A stretch of DNA of 64,000 nucleotides from Pseudocitrobacter cyperus (GTDB lineage Bacteria; Pseudomonadota; Gammaproteobacteria; Enterobacterales; Enterobacteriaceae), in the NCBI RefSeq assembly GCF_039889165.1, contig NZ_JAYMYY010000008.1, forward strand, positions 62,001 to 126,000. Direction: 5' to 3'. This document shows, one piece after another, positions 43,353 through 52,818 of the stretch. Both the position numbers and the translations under genes were made by a program. The notes below the pieces were generated by a model, which was not told the DNA's origin, made no database searches, and saw only the letters and a program-made list of their open reading frames with translations. Positions within the stretch are counted from its first letter, which is position 1, and each line of letters opens with the position of its first letter.

Positions 43353-44897
43353 ATGGATGTCATTAAAAAGAAACATTGGTGGCAAAGCGACACGCTGAAG
43401 TGGTCAGTGGTAGGTCTGCTGGGCCTGCTGGTGGGTTACCTTGTAGTTTTAATGTACGCACAAGGGGAGTACCTGTTCGCCATCATGACGCTGATTTTAA
43501 GCTCTGTTGGCCTGTATATTTTTGCCAATCGCAAAGCCTACGCATGGCGTTATGTCTATCCGGGCATGGCCGGGATGGGTCTGTTCGTTCTGTTCCCGCT
43601 GATTTGCACCATTGCTATCGCCTTCACCAACTACAGCAGTACCAACCAGCTCACCTTTGAACGTGCACAGCAAGTACTGATGGACCGCTCTTATCAGGCC
43701 GGTAAATCCTACAACTTCACGCTGTTCCCGGCGGAAGATGAGTGGCAACTGGCGCTGACCGACGGTGAAAGCGGCAAGAATTACCTCTCCGATGCCTTTA
43801 AATTGGGCGGTGAGCAGAAAATTACGCTGAAAGAAACCGACGCCCTGCCGGAAGGCGAGCGGGCGATGCTGCGCGTGATCACCCAGAATCGTCAGGCACT
43901 GAATCAGTTAACAGCGGTGCTGCCGGATGAAAGCAAAGTTGTAATGAGTTCTCTGCGCCAGTTCTCTGGTACCCGTGCGCTATACACGCTGGGCGCCAAT
44001 GACGAACTGACCAATAACCAGACCGGCGTGAAGTATCTGCCAAACAACGCTGAAGGTTACTATCAGGCGGTCGATGCCGCAGGCCAGTTGACCGGTGAGA
44101 AACTGAGCCCTGGCTATACCGTCACTATCGGCTGGGATAACTTCAGCCGCGTCTTCACCGACGAAGGGATCCAGAAACCGTTCTTCGCCATCTTCATCTG
44201 GACGATTGTCTTCTCCGTCCTGACCGTCATTCTGACCGTTGCCGTCGGTATGGTGCTGGCGTGTCTGGTACAGTGGGAAGCCCTGAAAGGCAAAGCGGTT
44301 TACCGTGTGCTGCTGATCCTGCCTTACGCCGTACCGTCGTTTATCTCGATTCTGATTTTCAAAGGCTTGTTCAACCAGAGCTTTGGTGAAATCAACATGA
44401 TGCTGAGCGCGCTGTTTGGTATCAAACCAGCCTGGTTCAGCGACCCAACCACCGCGCGCTCGATGATTATTATCGTCAACACCTGGCTCGGTTATCCGTA
44501 CATGATGATCCTGTGCATGGGCCTGCTGAAAGCGATTCCGGACGACCTGTATGAAGCCTCGGCAATGGATGGCGCAGGCCCGTTCCAGAACTTCTTCAAG
44601 ATTACGCTGCCGCTGCTGATTAAGCCGCTGACGCCGCTGATGATCGCCAGCTTCGCCTTTAACTTTAACAACTTCGTGCTGATTCAACTGTTGACCAACG
44701 GCGGCCCGGATCGACTCGGCACCACGACCCCTGCCGGTTATACCGACCTGCTGGTGAGCTACACCTACCGTATCGCCTTCGAAGGCGGCGGCGGGCAGGA
44801 CTTCGGCCTCGCCGCGGCGATTGCCACGCTTATCTTCCTGTTGGTGGGTGCGCTGGCGATAGTGAATCTGAAAGCCACGCGCATGAAGTTTGATTAA
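43353..44897 (+). CDS. malF: Maltose ABC transporter permease MalF
   Basis: A 514-residue inner-membrane permease with eight membrane segments and the large periplasmic P2 loop (about residues 93-275) that contacts MalE. The EAA motif for MalK coupling is EASAMDGAGPFQNFFKITLP near residue 401. Preceded by GAGGAAGATCCCC. Confidence 0.97.
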   Translation: MDVIKKKHWWQSDTLKWSVVGLLGLLVGYLVVLMYAQGEYLFAIMTLILSSVGLYIFANRKAYAWRYVYPGMAGMGLFVLFPLICTIAIAFTNYSSTNQLTFERAQQVLMDRSYQAGKSYNFTLFPAEDEWQLALTDGESGKNYLSDAFKLGGEQKITLKETDALPEGERAMLRVITQNRQALNQLTAVLPDESKVVMSSLRQFSGTRALYTLGANDELTNNQTGVKYLPNNAEGYYQAVDAAGQLTGEKLSPGYTVTIGWDNFSRVFTDEGIQKPFFAIFIWTIVFSVLTVILTVAVGMVLACLVQWEALKGKAVYRVLLILPYAVPSFISILIFKGLFNQSFGEINMMLSALFGIKPAWFSDPTTARSMIIIVNTWLGYPYMMILCMGLLKAIPDDLYEASAMDGAGPFQNFFKITLPLLIKPLTPLMIASFAFNFNNFVLIQLLTNGGPDRLGTTTPAGYTDLLVSYTYRIAFEGGGGQDFGLAAAIATLIFLLVGALAIVNLKATRMKFD

Positions 44898-44911
44898 GGG
44901 AGATAACGACA

Positions 44912-45802
44912 ATGGCTATGGTACAACCGAAATCTCAGAAACTGCGCTTGTTTACAACGCACCTGTTACTCCTGATCTTCATCGCGGCAATCATGTTCCC
45001 GCTGCTGATGGTTATCGCCATTTCACTGCGCGAAGGTAACTTCGCCACCGGGAGCCTGATCCCGGAAAAAATCTCCTGGGAGCACTGGCGGCTGGCGCTG
45101 GGTTTCAGCGTAGAACACGCTGATGGCCGCGTCACGCCGCCCCCCTTCCCGGTTCTGCTGTGGTTGTGGAACTCGGTGAAAATTGCGGGCATCACTGCGA
45201 TTGGCATCGTCACCCTCTCCACGACCTGTGCTTACGCCTTTGCGCGTATGCGTTTCCCGGGCAAAGCGACGCTGCTGAAAGGGATGCTGATTTTCCAGAT
45301 GTTCCCGGCGGTGCTGTCTCTGGTGGCGTTGTATGCGTTGTTTGACCGCCTCGGCCAGTACATTCCGTTTATCGGGCTGAACACCCACGGCGGCGTGATC
45401 TTCGCTTACTTAGGCGGTATCGCCCTGCACGTCTGGACGATTAAAGGCTACTTCGAAACCATCGATAACTCGCTGGAAGAAGCGGCGGCACTGGATGGCG
45501 CGACTCCGTGGCAGGCCTTCCGCCTGGTGCTGCTGCCGCTCTCCGTACCGATTCTGGCGGTGGTGTTTATTCTGTCGTTTATCGCCGCGATTACCGAAGT
45601 GCCGGTTGCATCGCTGCTGCTGCGCGACGTGAACAGCTACACCCTGGCGGTTGGTATGCAGCAATATCTCAACCCGCAAAACTACCTGTGGGGCGACTTT
45701 GCCGCAGCAGCCGTACTTTCCGCCATCCCGATTACCGTCGTGTTCCTGCTGGCGCAGCGCTGGCTGGTTAATGGCCTGACGGCGGGCGGTGTGAAAGGTT
45801 AA
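44912..45802 (+). CDS. malG: Maltose ABC transporter permease MalG
   Basis: A 296-residue permease with six membrane segments. The EAA motif is EEAAALDGATPWQAFRLVLL near residue 190, and the C-terminal LVNGLTAGGVKG inserts into MalK. It lies 14 bp after malF and ends the operon. Confidence 0.97.
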   Translation: MAMVQPKSQKLRLFTTHLLLLIFIAAIMFPLLMVIAISLREGNFATGSLIPEKISWEHWRLALGFSVEHADGRVTPPPFPVLLWLWNSVKIAGITAIGIVTLSTTCAYAFARMRFPGKATLLKGMLIFQMFPAVLSLVALYALFDRLGQYIPFIGLNTHGGVIFAYLGGIALHVWTIKGYFETIDNSLEEAAALDGATPWQAFRLVLLPLSVPILAVVFILSFIAAITEVPVASLLLRDVNSYTLAVGMQQYLNPQNYLWGDFAAAAVLSAIPITVVFLLAQRWLVNGLTAGGVKG

Positions 45803-45873
45803 GACCCTCGTTTTACCCTCCCGGAAACGGGAAAAGCCACTGCAATCCTCGATTTAACTTGTGACTGTTGTTT

Positions 45874-45899
45874 GGCGCTCCTCGGAGCGCCATTTTTTT
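45874..45899 (+). terminator. malEFG terminator
   Basis: Stem GGCGCTC/GAGCGCC with CTCG loop, then CATTTTTTT. Confidence 0.92.
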
Positions 45900-45917
45900 G
45901 AGCCTAATGGGATAGGT

Positions 45918-46328
45918 TTATTCGCGTTTCAGGCGTTTGGAGTTACACAGCCAGAGCGTGATCACCAGTAACAGGATCGCCCCGGAGTAGATCAACACGT
46001 CGAGCGGCGAGGTGTGATCGACAATGATCAGACGCACAATCGCGGTGATCCCGATATAGATAAAGTAGCGCAGCGGAAAGTGAAACCCGGACTGAAAGTA
46101 CTTCACAATCAAGGCAATAAATTCGAAATAAAGAAAGTAAACAACCAGTCCTTCCACCAGCTCATATTTACTGGTGCGCTCAGGCGCAAAGAGCACATCG
46201 GCTAAATGCAGCGTCTCTTTACCCAGAAAAATAACCAGAATCATACCAAGGCAGAGTAGCCCAAGGTTGAGGACAGTCTGTAAGACGGTCGAGATAAACT
46301 CGACTCGGGGACGTGGGAGTGATGTCAT
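45918..46328 (-). CDS. psiE: Phosphate-starvation-inducible protein PsiE
   Basis: A 136-residue inner-membrane protein with four hydrophobic segments, equal in length to E. coli PsiE and nearly identical through YELVEGLVVYFLYFEFIALI. ATG 46328 (MTSLPRPRVEF) follows GGAGATGCCGC; the open frame to 46370 is not conserved. Function unknown; induced by phosphate starvation and CRP in E. coli. Confidence 0.95.
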   Translation of the reverse strand: MTSLPRPRVEFISTVLQTVLNLGLLCLGMILVIFLGKETLHLADVLFAPERTSKYELVEGLVVYFLYFEFIALIVKYFQSGFHFPLRYFIYIGITAIVRLIIVDHTSPLDVLIYSGAILLLVITLWLCNSKRLKRE

Positions 46329-46405
46329 GGCGGCATCTCCTGTGCAGGCTGAGCCTCTTGTATAACGCAAAAATGTGATCCAGATCTACATTTTTTACAT
46401 CAGCA

Positions 46406-46437
46406 GTGCCGGATGGCGGCTACGCCTTATCCGGCAC
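46406..46437. repeat. REP element
   Basis: GTGCCGGATGGCGGCTACGC then CTTATCCGGCAC, a REP hairpin 13 bp past the yjbH stop, in the psiE-yjbH gap. Confidence 0.88.
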
Positions 46438-46450
46438 ACAGACAGCACAG

Positions 46451-48547
46451 TTACCGGAAATTCATGCTTTTATCGCTGGTGATCCCATACAAATCAAACT
46501 TGCGGCCCAGTTTCTGACCGCCGTCACGGGTCAACGGTACCCAGTTCACCGCCGCACGGCTGCGCGTCGCGCCGGATGAGAAGAGATCCAGCGGCACCGA
46601 AACGTACACGCCTTTGGTGAACTCCCCTTCCCCGTACTCATCGCCGGAAACGTTGGTGATGGTGGCATACCCTCCCACCACAACACCGCTGTCAAAGTGT
46701 TTGGAGATATCGAGCGTACCGCCCTTATCGCCCGCCAGATATTGCCCCACGCTGGCTTTGACCAGCACGTCCTGAGCAAACGGCGGCGTCCAGTAAGCGG
46801 TGAGATGCCCGGTTTTCACGCTGTAGTCGGTGAATTTCATCATGTCCTGCGCGCTGCGCCAGTCACGCTGCTTCACGTAGTTAGCGTCAATACCCACCGC
46901 CCAGTTACTGTCTACCGGGCGATACAGCGCCTCGACGCCCGCCCCGCCGAACATGGTTTCCAGATAGCCGCCGTACACCTGGCCGTAGAAATTATTCCCC
47001 AGATACTGGAAATAGTTGGCCTGCAGGTTGTTTACATAGACATCGTTTTCAACGTATTCACGCACGTGAGTACGCACGCGCGGCAGTTTCGAGTCGCTCG
47101 GCGGGTTAGTGTAGTTAAACTTGTCATAGTTGTTGGCGATGTTGGCAAACAGGCTACCGCTGGTCAGCAGGTGGTCAGTGACCCACCAGTCCGCCGTGCC
47201 CATCACGCCCAACTGGTACATGTAGAAACTTTCCGGGCCGCCGACGGACTGGCTGAGTACCGGGTCGATATGGAAATCGAAGCTCGATTTGTCGATGTAC
47301 CAGCCCTGTTCGGTGCTTTCCGGCACAATCGGCGTGACGCGCTTCTGCTCCAGCGGCGTTTCGTGGCCGAGCGGCTCACCTTCCAGATGACGTTGCAGGC
47401 TGGCGACATTGGTTTCTGTCGTCACCTGCGGCATGTTAAGGCGATTTTCAGTGATGCGAATGGTGCGAATGCCCTCTGGCAAATCATTCATGATGATGCG
47501 ATTCGCCCGCTCGATACCCTCACGCGAGTCACGGTATTTCACCTGTTCCCCGGTAACGTAAAGCGTATCGCCTTTGGTCTGGATATTCGGATCAGCAAAA
47601 CCGGCGTTGTATTTCAGTAATGTAAGCTGATTCGCCACCACCGAATGTTGCAGAATCTCGTCCTGCGGCTGTGGGCGGTATTTTGGCCGCGCGTTGTCGT
47701 TATAAGACGGGCGCAGATCGTTAAAGTTAGTGCGCAGGGTGAAGCCGAACATAACGGTATTACCGCGCTCATAGCTCAGGTTAACGTCGGCCCAATCCGC
47801 GACGCGATAAATAGCGCCGACGTTAAACTTGCTCTTCTGATCCAGTTTTCCGGCAAAATCTTCCTGATAGTTATTGCCTTCATACTCCAGTTTCAGACGC
47901 AGCGGCTGCCAGGGCGTTTGATACTCCACCCCGCCAAAGAATGCCGCCGGGCCCCGGAACATCTGACTGCTGTCCATCGAACCCGCCTGGCGATAGCTAT
48001 TATCGCGATGACAGTATTTGTCACTGTAAGAACAAAACGGGTTAGTGGCGTTACCGCTGGTGCCAAGATAGCCCCAGCCCAGGCCGAGGGAGAAATCGAA
48101 CGGCCCCCAGGCTTTGTTGGCGACAATATATTCGGAATCGAACAGACCCGTCCCGCCGATATCGCGCGCGCCAACAGACACCTGCGGCATCCAGTAGCTC
48201 TCTTCCCACAGGCGCAGCTTCAGATCGAAGGCTTTATCTTTATAGGTCTGATCGCCGGAGAAAGAGTCCACGCTGCTGTACTGTTTAGTACGTACATCCG
48301 TATAACGCAGCGTCGTTTCCAGCCACGGGAACAACTGTACGGAGGCGGAGTAGTAGCGATACTGATCGTTATCCCGATAGTTGAGGCTGATCTCCCCTTC
48401 ACGCGCCATACGTGCCGTGGGCGTTTGCAGCAGGCCGACGCCACCAAAATCAGACTGTGAAGGGCCAACAGGCGCCGGATACGTTTCGGCGTGGCACGCG
48501 GCGCTTACGCCCAGCGCCAGCAGGCTATAAAGGTATTTTTTTTTCAT
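46451..48547 (-). CDS. yjbH: YjbH family outer-membrane protein (exopolysaccharide operon)
   Basis: A 698-residue protein with signal MKKKYLYSLLALGVSAACHA. It keeps the family motif DFGGVGLLQTPTARMAREGE and many Tyr/Trp-rich beta-strands, and ends GITSDKSMNFR. YjbH/GfcD-family proteins are predicted beta-barrels for exopolysaccharide secretion. It is the last gene of yjbEFGH and its start meets the yjbG stop (1-bp overlap). Confidence 0.95.
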   Translation of the reverse strand: MKKKYLYSLLALGVSAACHAETYPAPVGPSQSDFGGVGLLQTPTARMAREGEISLNYRDNDQYRYYSASVQLFPWLETTLRYTDVRTKQYSSVDSFSGDQTYKDKAFDLKLRLWEESYWMPQVSVGARDIGGTGLFDSEYIVANKAWGPFDFSLGLGWGYLGTSGNATNPFCSYSDKYCHRDNSYRQAGSMDSSQMFRGPAAFFGGVEYQTPWQPLRLKLEYEGNNYQEDFAGKLDQKSKFNVGAIYRVADWADVNLSYERGNTVMFGFTLRTNFNDLRPSYNDNARPKYRPQPQDEILQHSVVANQLTLLKYNAGFADPNIQTKGDTLYVTGEQVKYRDSREGIERANRIIMNDLPEGIRTIRITENRLNMPQVTTETNVASLQRHLEGEPLGHETPLEQKRVTPIVPESTEQGWYIDKSSFDFHIDPVLSQSVGGPESFYMYQLGVMGTADWWVTDHLLTSGSLFANIANNYDKFNYTNPPSDSKLPRVRTHVREYVENDVYVNNLQANYFQYLGNNFYGQVYGGYLETMFGGAGVEALYRPVDSNWAVGIDANYVKQRDWRSAQDMMKFTDYSVKTGHLTAYWTPPFAQDVLVKASVGQYLAGDKGGTLDISKHFDSGVVVGGYATITNVSGDEYGEGEFTKGVYVSVPLDLFSSGATRSRAAVNWVPLTRDGGQKLGRKFDLYGITSDKSMNFR

Positions 48548-49284
48548 TAATCAGGTATCCGCTGCGACAGGGAGCGAAGAATGGCGACATTCAGTTCATC
48601 GTATTTCTTCGTCCACAGTGAATCGGCAAAGCCAACAAACACGATGCTGCCGGGCATCGGCTCAATGTGACGTCGGTTCCAGTAGGCGATGGGCGCTTTC
48701 AGCGTGCGTCCATCCGGGTAGATAACCCACGCGTAGCTGCGTTCGCCGCCGCTTAACCGGTCGATATCTTTGAGGTAGCCTGCGACGTCACGTCCCGGTG
48801 TGAAAGCCACTTTTCCAGGACGATTGATCAGACCAAAGAGCGTGATAGTGGAGGGTTCATGACCCACCCACAGGCTATATTTTCCCTGTAGCGGCGGTTT
48901 TTTCCCTTCCCCGATACGGACTTCATCCGGATCCAGCGAGACAAATTGCCGACCCGTCACCTTGATGCCCTGAAGTTGCTGGCGAAGGGCATTGATTGCG
49001 GCAGCGTCCGCCCCGCTCGCCTCCATCGCCGCGCGGCTTAGCGCTGCGAGTAATGCCATGTGCTGTTGCTCAGCGACCGTGCTGGCCTGTTGTTCGGCAA
49101 TCACCGCGCCACGCCACCAGCTTCCGGCTAATCTCGGCTGAGCGACGAGATCGGCCAGGTGAGCGGCATTGGTCAGGGTTATTGTTTTAGCGTCCCCCGC
49201 ACGATGAACATCTACGGTACCTGCTGCTAAAGCGCCACCAGAAATGGCGCATAAAAGTCCTGCGATCAGGGTGATTTTTTTCAT
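48547..49284 (-). CDS. yjbG: YjbG family periplasmic protein
   Basis: A 245-residue GfcC-like periplasmic protein with signal MKKITLIAGLLCAISGGALA. It contains GRQFVSLDPDEVRIGEGKKP and SGGERSYAWVIYPDGRTLKA, typical of the YjbG/GfcC capsule-assembly family (two beta-grasp domains). The start overlaps yjbF's stop by 4 bp and the stop overlaps yjbH by 1 bp. Acts in exopolysaccharide production. Confidence 0.95.
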   Translation of the reverse strand: MKKITLIAGLLCAISGGALAAGTVDVHRAGDAKTITLTNAAHLADLVAQPRLAGSWWRGAVIAEQQASTVAEQQHMALLAALSRAAMEASGADAAAINALRQQLQGIKVTGRQFVSLDPDEVRIGEGKKPPLQGKYSLWVGHEPSTITLFGLINRPGKVAFTPGRDVAGYLKDIDRLSGGERSYAWVIYPDGRTLKAPIAYWNRRHIEPMPGSIVFVGFADSLWTKKYDELNVAILRSLSQRIPD

Positions 49285-49919
49285 TGTTTTGCTGCCTTGA
49301 TCAGGGTCGTTTTCACCGGGAAATAGCCCGCCCCAAGGTATTGTTCTGATTGACGGATCTGGCCTTCGCTGTCTACCCAGAAGCGGTTGCGCCAGCTTGT
49401 CTGGTCGGTGACGACCTCTTCTTCCAGCACACGAACTGGCGTGTCGCTTCCGGCTAAGGTGAGCGTTTCACTTTCCCCCCAGCGGAAGGTGGATCGCGCA
49501 GTGGCGTAGCGCACCTGTCGGTGTTCAGTCCAGCCCATGGTGCGCGTCCAGACTGCGCCATCAACCACCTGGTTAGGTTTGGCTAATGGGTCACTGGCGA
49601 GATTATTGACCTCCAGCAGGTTGTCGCCCGCCAGTTGCGTCTTCACGATGCGCCCATGCTGAGTCACCAGCGTGGCCTGATCCTGCGTTACCCACTTATG
49701 CTGACCGTTTTCCGAGTAAGCCAGCGCGACAAATATCTGCGGGCCGTTATTAAGCTGAACGTACTGGCTGGCGTAGGGCATGTTCTGGATATCGTCGGCG
49801 GTGAGCTGCACGCCAGGCGTACCGAACAGACTGTCCCATAACGATTTTCCCAGCCCTTTAGTGCTGGCTGAACACGCCTGAAGCAGCAGGCAAAGAGTGA
49901 TAATGGCAAGTCGCTTCAC
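49281..49919 (-). CDS. yjbF: YjbF family lipoprotein
   Basis: A 212-residue GfcB-like lipoprotein. Signal and lipobox: KRLAIITLCLLLQACSAST with Cys in LQAC. The body has GTPGVQLTADDIQNMPYASQ and ends YFPVKTTLIKAAKQ, as in E. coli YjbF (212 residues). I start at GTG 49919, preceded by GGAG; the open frame reaches 49949 without family support. Confidence 0.94.
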   Translation of the reverse strand: MKRLAIITLCLLLQACSASTKGLGKSLWDSLFGTPGVQLTADDIQNMPYASQYVQLNNGPQIFVALAYSENGQHKWVTQDQATLVTQHGRIVKTQLAGDNLLEVNNLASDPLAKPNQVVDGAVWTRTMGWTEHRQVRYATARSTFRWGESETLTLAGSDTPVRVLEEEVVTDQTSWRNRFWVDSEGQIRQSEQYLGAGYFPVKTTLIKAAKQ

Positions 49920-49983
49920 GACGCTTCTCCGAAGGGGCAAAATAACCACACCGAAGTGTGGTTATGGGTAAACGCACCCGTTA

Positions 49984-50226
49984 TTACTGGGTACTGGTTG
50001 TTGTGGTGGTCGTGGTTCCGGTATTGGAGCCATCACCGCCACCTGTCGCTGCCAGCGCAACCCCCACCGCGGAACTCACGGTGCTGGCGCTGGTCGCGGT
50101 AGAACTCCCCGCGGAGACAGACGTCGCTGCAGAACCTGCCGCATCGCCGGTTTCAACCGGTGCTGCTGACGCGGAAGCCGCCGCAAACGCAGATATGGCA
50201 AAAATGCCATAAAGGATTTTTTTCAT
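49984..50226 (-). CDS. yjbE: YjbE, small secreted Ser/Thr/Ala-rich protein
   Basis: An 80-residue protein with signal MKKILYGIFAISAFAAASAS. The mature part is low-complexity Ala/Ser/Thr/Gly and ends in a run of threonines (GTTTTTTTSTQ). First gene of yjbEFGH, which is Rcs-controlled in E. coli and linked to exopolysaccharide and biofilm. The composition suggests a cell-surface or matrix component. Confidence 0.93.
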   Translation of the reverse strand: MKKILYGIFAISAFAAASASAAPVETGDAAGSAATSVSAGSSTATSASTVSSAVGVALAATGGGDGSNTGTTTTTTTSTQ

Positions 50227-50262
50227 AACAATTTCCCTTCATTGAATGAATGGAGGTACATA

Positions 50263-50364
50263 CCCTGAAAATTTCGGGCTGCAGAGTGAAAGTCAGCATG
50301 AAATAGATGCGTGGCTAACGCACATACAACCTGAAAATAAGCGGGCATACCTGAAATATTCAGG
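50263..50364. promoter_or_regulatory. Candidate RcsB/RcsAB palindromes upstream of yjbE
   Basis: Two related palindromes, CCCTGAAAATTTCGGG (50263-50278) and CCTGAAATATTCAGG (50350-50364), lie 37 and 124 bp upstream of yjbE. Their GAAATATTC core resembles the RcsAB box (TAAGAATATTCCTA). yjbEFGH is an Rcs target in E. coli. The remaining stretch to 50636 is A/T-rich with no gene seen. Confidence 0.45.
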
Positions 50365-50635
50365 CGTCATCGAGTATACACAACTCAAACAATGGAATTA
50401 GCGTTGCGAAGATGTGGCGGAGGATTTTAAGAAAATGAGAAAAAAGAAAAAGATAAATATATTTTATTAATTATAAATTATTTTAAATCAGCTAGTTATG
50501 TGATCAATAAAATTTCACGACCTGCGTATTATCTTAAAATAAGACCTTATTTAATTAAAGGAATTACATGTTTTAGGATTATACTCATCATTAATTTCCG
50601 GCGAAGATCACGGACAAGAGGATTTATCCGATAAA

Positions 50636-50663
50636 AAAATGCCGGCTATTAAGCCGGCATTTT
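50636..50663 (-). terminator. pgi terminator
   Basis: AAAATGCCGGC/GCCGGCATTTT stem with a 6-base loop; on the minus strand the tail is a T-run (ATTTTTTTAT). Confidence 0.92.
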
Positions 50664-50677
50664 CAGATTAAGATGAC

Positions 50678-52327
50678 TTATGCGCGCCAGGATTTATAAC
50701 GGTTAATCAGGCCGTTAGTCGAGCTATCGTGGCTGCTAATTTCGCTACCATCTTTCAGTTCCGGCAGAATACGGTTTGCCAGTTGTTTACCCAACTCGAC
50801 GCCCCACTGATCGAACGTGAAGATGTTGAGGATTGCGCCCTGAGTAAAGATTTTGTGCTCATACAGCGCAATTAACGCACCCAGGCTAAACGGCGTGATT
50901 TCGCGCAGCAGGATGGAGTTCGTTGGGCGGTTGCCTTCGAACACTTTGAATGGCACCACGTGATCAAGCTGAGACGGGTCTTTACCCTGATCGCGATACT
51001 CCTGCTCAACCACCTCGCGGGATTTACCAAACGCCAGCGCTTCCGTCTGTGCGAAGAAGTTAGACAGCAGCTTCTGATGGTGATCGGAAAGCGGGTTGTG
51101 AGTAATCGCCGGTGCGATAAAGTCGCAAGGCACCATCTTCGTGCCCTGGTGAATCAACTGGTAGAACGCATGCTGGCCGTTGGTGCCCGGTTCGCCCCAG
51201 ATGATTGGGCCGGTCTGGTGCGCCACTTTGTTGCCGTTGCGATCAACATACTTACCGTTGGACTCCATGTTGCCCTGCTGGAAGTACGCGGCAAAACGGT
51301 GCATATACTGGTCGTAAGGCAGAATCGCTTCTGTTTCCGCACCGAAGAAGTTGTTGTACCAGATGCCAATCAGCGCCAGCAGAACCGGCAGGTTTTTCTC
51401 GGCAGGCGTGGTGGAGAAATGTTTGTCCATCGCATGCGCGCCGGAGAGCAGCTCAACGAAGTTGTCGAAGCCCACGGACAGGATAATAGACAGACCGATA
51501 GCAGACCACAGCGAGTAACGACCGCCGACCCAGTCCCAGAACTCAAACATGTTGGCGGTATCGATACCAAACTCACCGACGGCTTTGGCGTTGGTCGAAA
51601 GCGCGGCGAAGTGTTTCGCAACGTGTTTCTGATCGCCCGCGGTCGCCAGGAACCAGTCGCGCGCGCTGTGGGCGTTGGTCATGGTTTCCTGGGTAGTGAA
51701 GGTTTTCGATGCCACCAGGAACAGGGTGGTTTCCGGGTTAACGGTTTTCAGCACTTCCGCGATGTGGGTGCCATCGACGTTAGAGACAAAGTGCATGTTG
51801 AGATGGTTTTTGTACGGGCGCAGTGCTTCAGTCACCATGAACGGGCCGAGGTCAGAACCACCGATACCGATGTTCACCACGTCGGTAATTGCCTTACCGG
51901 TATAGCCTTTCCAGTTACCGGAGATAATCGCTTCGGAGAAAGCTTTCATCTTATCCAGCACGGCGTTCACTTCCGGCATCACATCTTTGCCGTCAACGAT
52001 AATCGGGGTATTGCTGCGGTTACGCAGGGCAACGTGCAGCACAGCACGATCTTCAGTACGGTTGATCTTCTCACCGGAGAACATGGATTTAATGGCGCTG
52101 CTCAGATCGGTCTCTTTCGCCAGATCCTGCAACTTGCTCAGCGTCTCTTCCGTAATACGGTTTTTAGAGAAGTCCACCAGCATCAGATCGTCAAACGTCG
52201 CGGAAAATTTGCTGAAACGGTCACTATCTTTAGCAAACAGTTCAGCAATCGTGACATCTTTCATTTCATCGAAGTGTTTCTGTAGTGCCTGCCACGCAGC
52301 AGTCTGCGTTGGGTTGATGTTTTTCAT
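50678..52327 (-). CDS. pgi: Glucose-6-phosphate isomerase Pgi
   Basis: A 549-residue enzyme, E. coli length, converting glucose-6-phosphate to fructose-6-phosphate. Signatures: DVVNIGIGGSDLGPFMVTEA and GVELGKQLANRILPEL, with the catalytic Glu in GTNGQHAFYQLIHQGTKMVP. ATG 52327 (MKNINPTQTAAWQALQ); the frame to 52498 extends into the pgi-lysC gap and is not coding. Divergent from lysC. Confidence 0.98.
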   Translation of the reverse strand: MKNINPTQTAAWQALQKHFDEMKDVTIAELFAKDSDRFSKFSATFDDLMLVDFSKNRITEETLSKLQDLAKETDLSSAIKSMFSGEKINRTEDRAVLHVALRNRSNTPIIVDGKDVMPEVNAVLDKMKAFSEAIISGNWKGYTGKAITDVVNIGIGGSDLGPFMVTEALRPYKNHLNMHFVSNVDGTHIAEVLKTVNPETTLFLVASKTFTTQETMTNAHSARDWFLATAGDQKHVAKHFAALSTNAKAVGEFGIDTANMFEFWDWVGGRYSLWSAIGLSIILSVGFDNFVELLSGAHAMDKHFSTTPAEKNLPVLLALIGIWYNNFFGAETEAILPYDQYMHRFAAYFQQGNMESNGKYVDRNGNKVAHQTGPIIWGEPGTNGQHAFYQLIHQGTKMVPCDFIAPAITHNPLSDHHQKLLSNFFAQTEALAFGKSREVVEQEYRDQGKDPSQLDHVVPFKVFEGNRPTNSILLREITPFSLGALIALYEHKIFTQGAILNIFTFDQWGVELGKQLANRILPELKDGSEISSHDSSTNGLINRYKSWRA

Positions 52328-52536
52328 TAGCAATACCCTTCTGATTTGAGAATCGTTACTGCCCTCGATTGTAGCGCCAGTTACAAAAATTTGTGATCGT
52401 TTTAGTGTTTCAGGGCTCAAAGAGGGAAAGAAGACGCAAAAAGTATAGCTGTCATAAGTGATTTTTCTGACACCCCTTTTTGCATGAAAAATCCGCATAA
52501 CCCCGGCGTTGACAGGGGTGGCATAAGCCTTTATTT

Positions 52537-52740
52537 ATAAAGGCACTAGAAGAGGCGCGTTGCCCAGGTAAGGTACATGAGACACCGGTTCGATGACGGT
52601 ATCCGAGGGGGAGCAACGCCGAGGTGGTGAAGAGTTCGGTAGCATTCACTATCGGCCGCAGGGGCTGAATCCCCTGGGTTGTCACCAGAAACGTTGGCAG
52701 TCCGGCGTTTCGCAAGGTGGAGCACTTCTGGGGAATCCGT
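52537..52740 (+). promoter_or_regulatory. Lysine riboswitch (L box) of lysC
   Basis: The lysC leader contains the L-box landmarks: AGAAGAGGCGCGTTGCCCAG at the 5' side, GAGGGGGAGCAACGCCGAGG, GGGGCTGAATCCCCTGGGTT, GTCACCAGAAACG and GGTGGAGCACTTCTGGGG closing the aptamer. The order and sequence match E. coli lysC. The expression platform runs from about 52741 to the start codon and in E. coli controls initiation and mRNA decay. No gene lies in 52328-52818. Confidence 0.93.
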
Positions 52741-52818
52741 AGTTTCTGCGCCCCTGTATATCGCTCTTCCCTTGTGCCAAGGCTGAAAAATGGAACCCCT
52801 GACACGAGGCAGTACACA

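Noticed and set aside
43980..44912. 310-codon minus-strand frame over malF
   Set aside because: Antisense shadow with Gln/His/Arg-rich, non-globular translation.
50960..52285. 441-codon plus-strand open frame inside pgi
   Set aside because: Antisense shadow of pgi; composition rich in Arg, His and Val as expected from reverse-frame translation.
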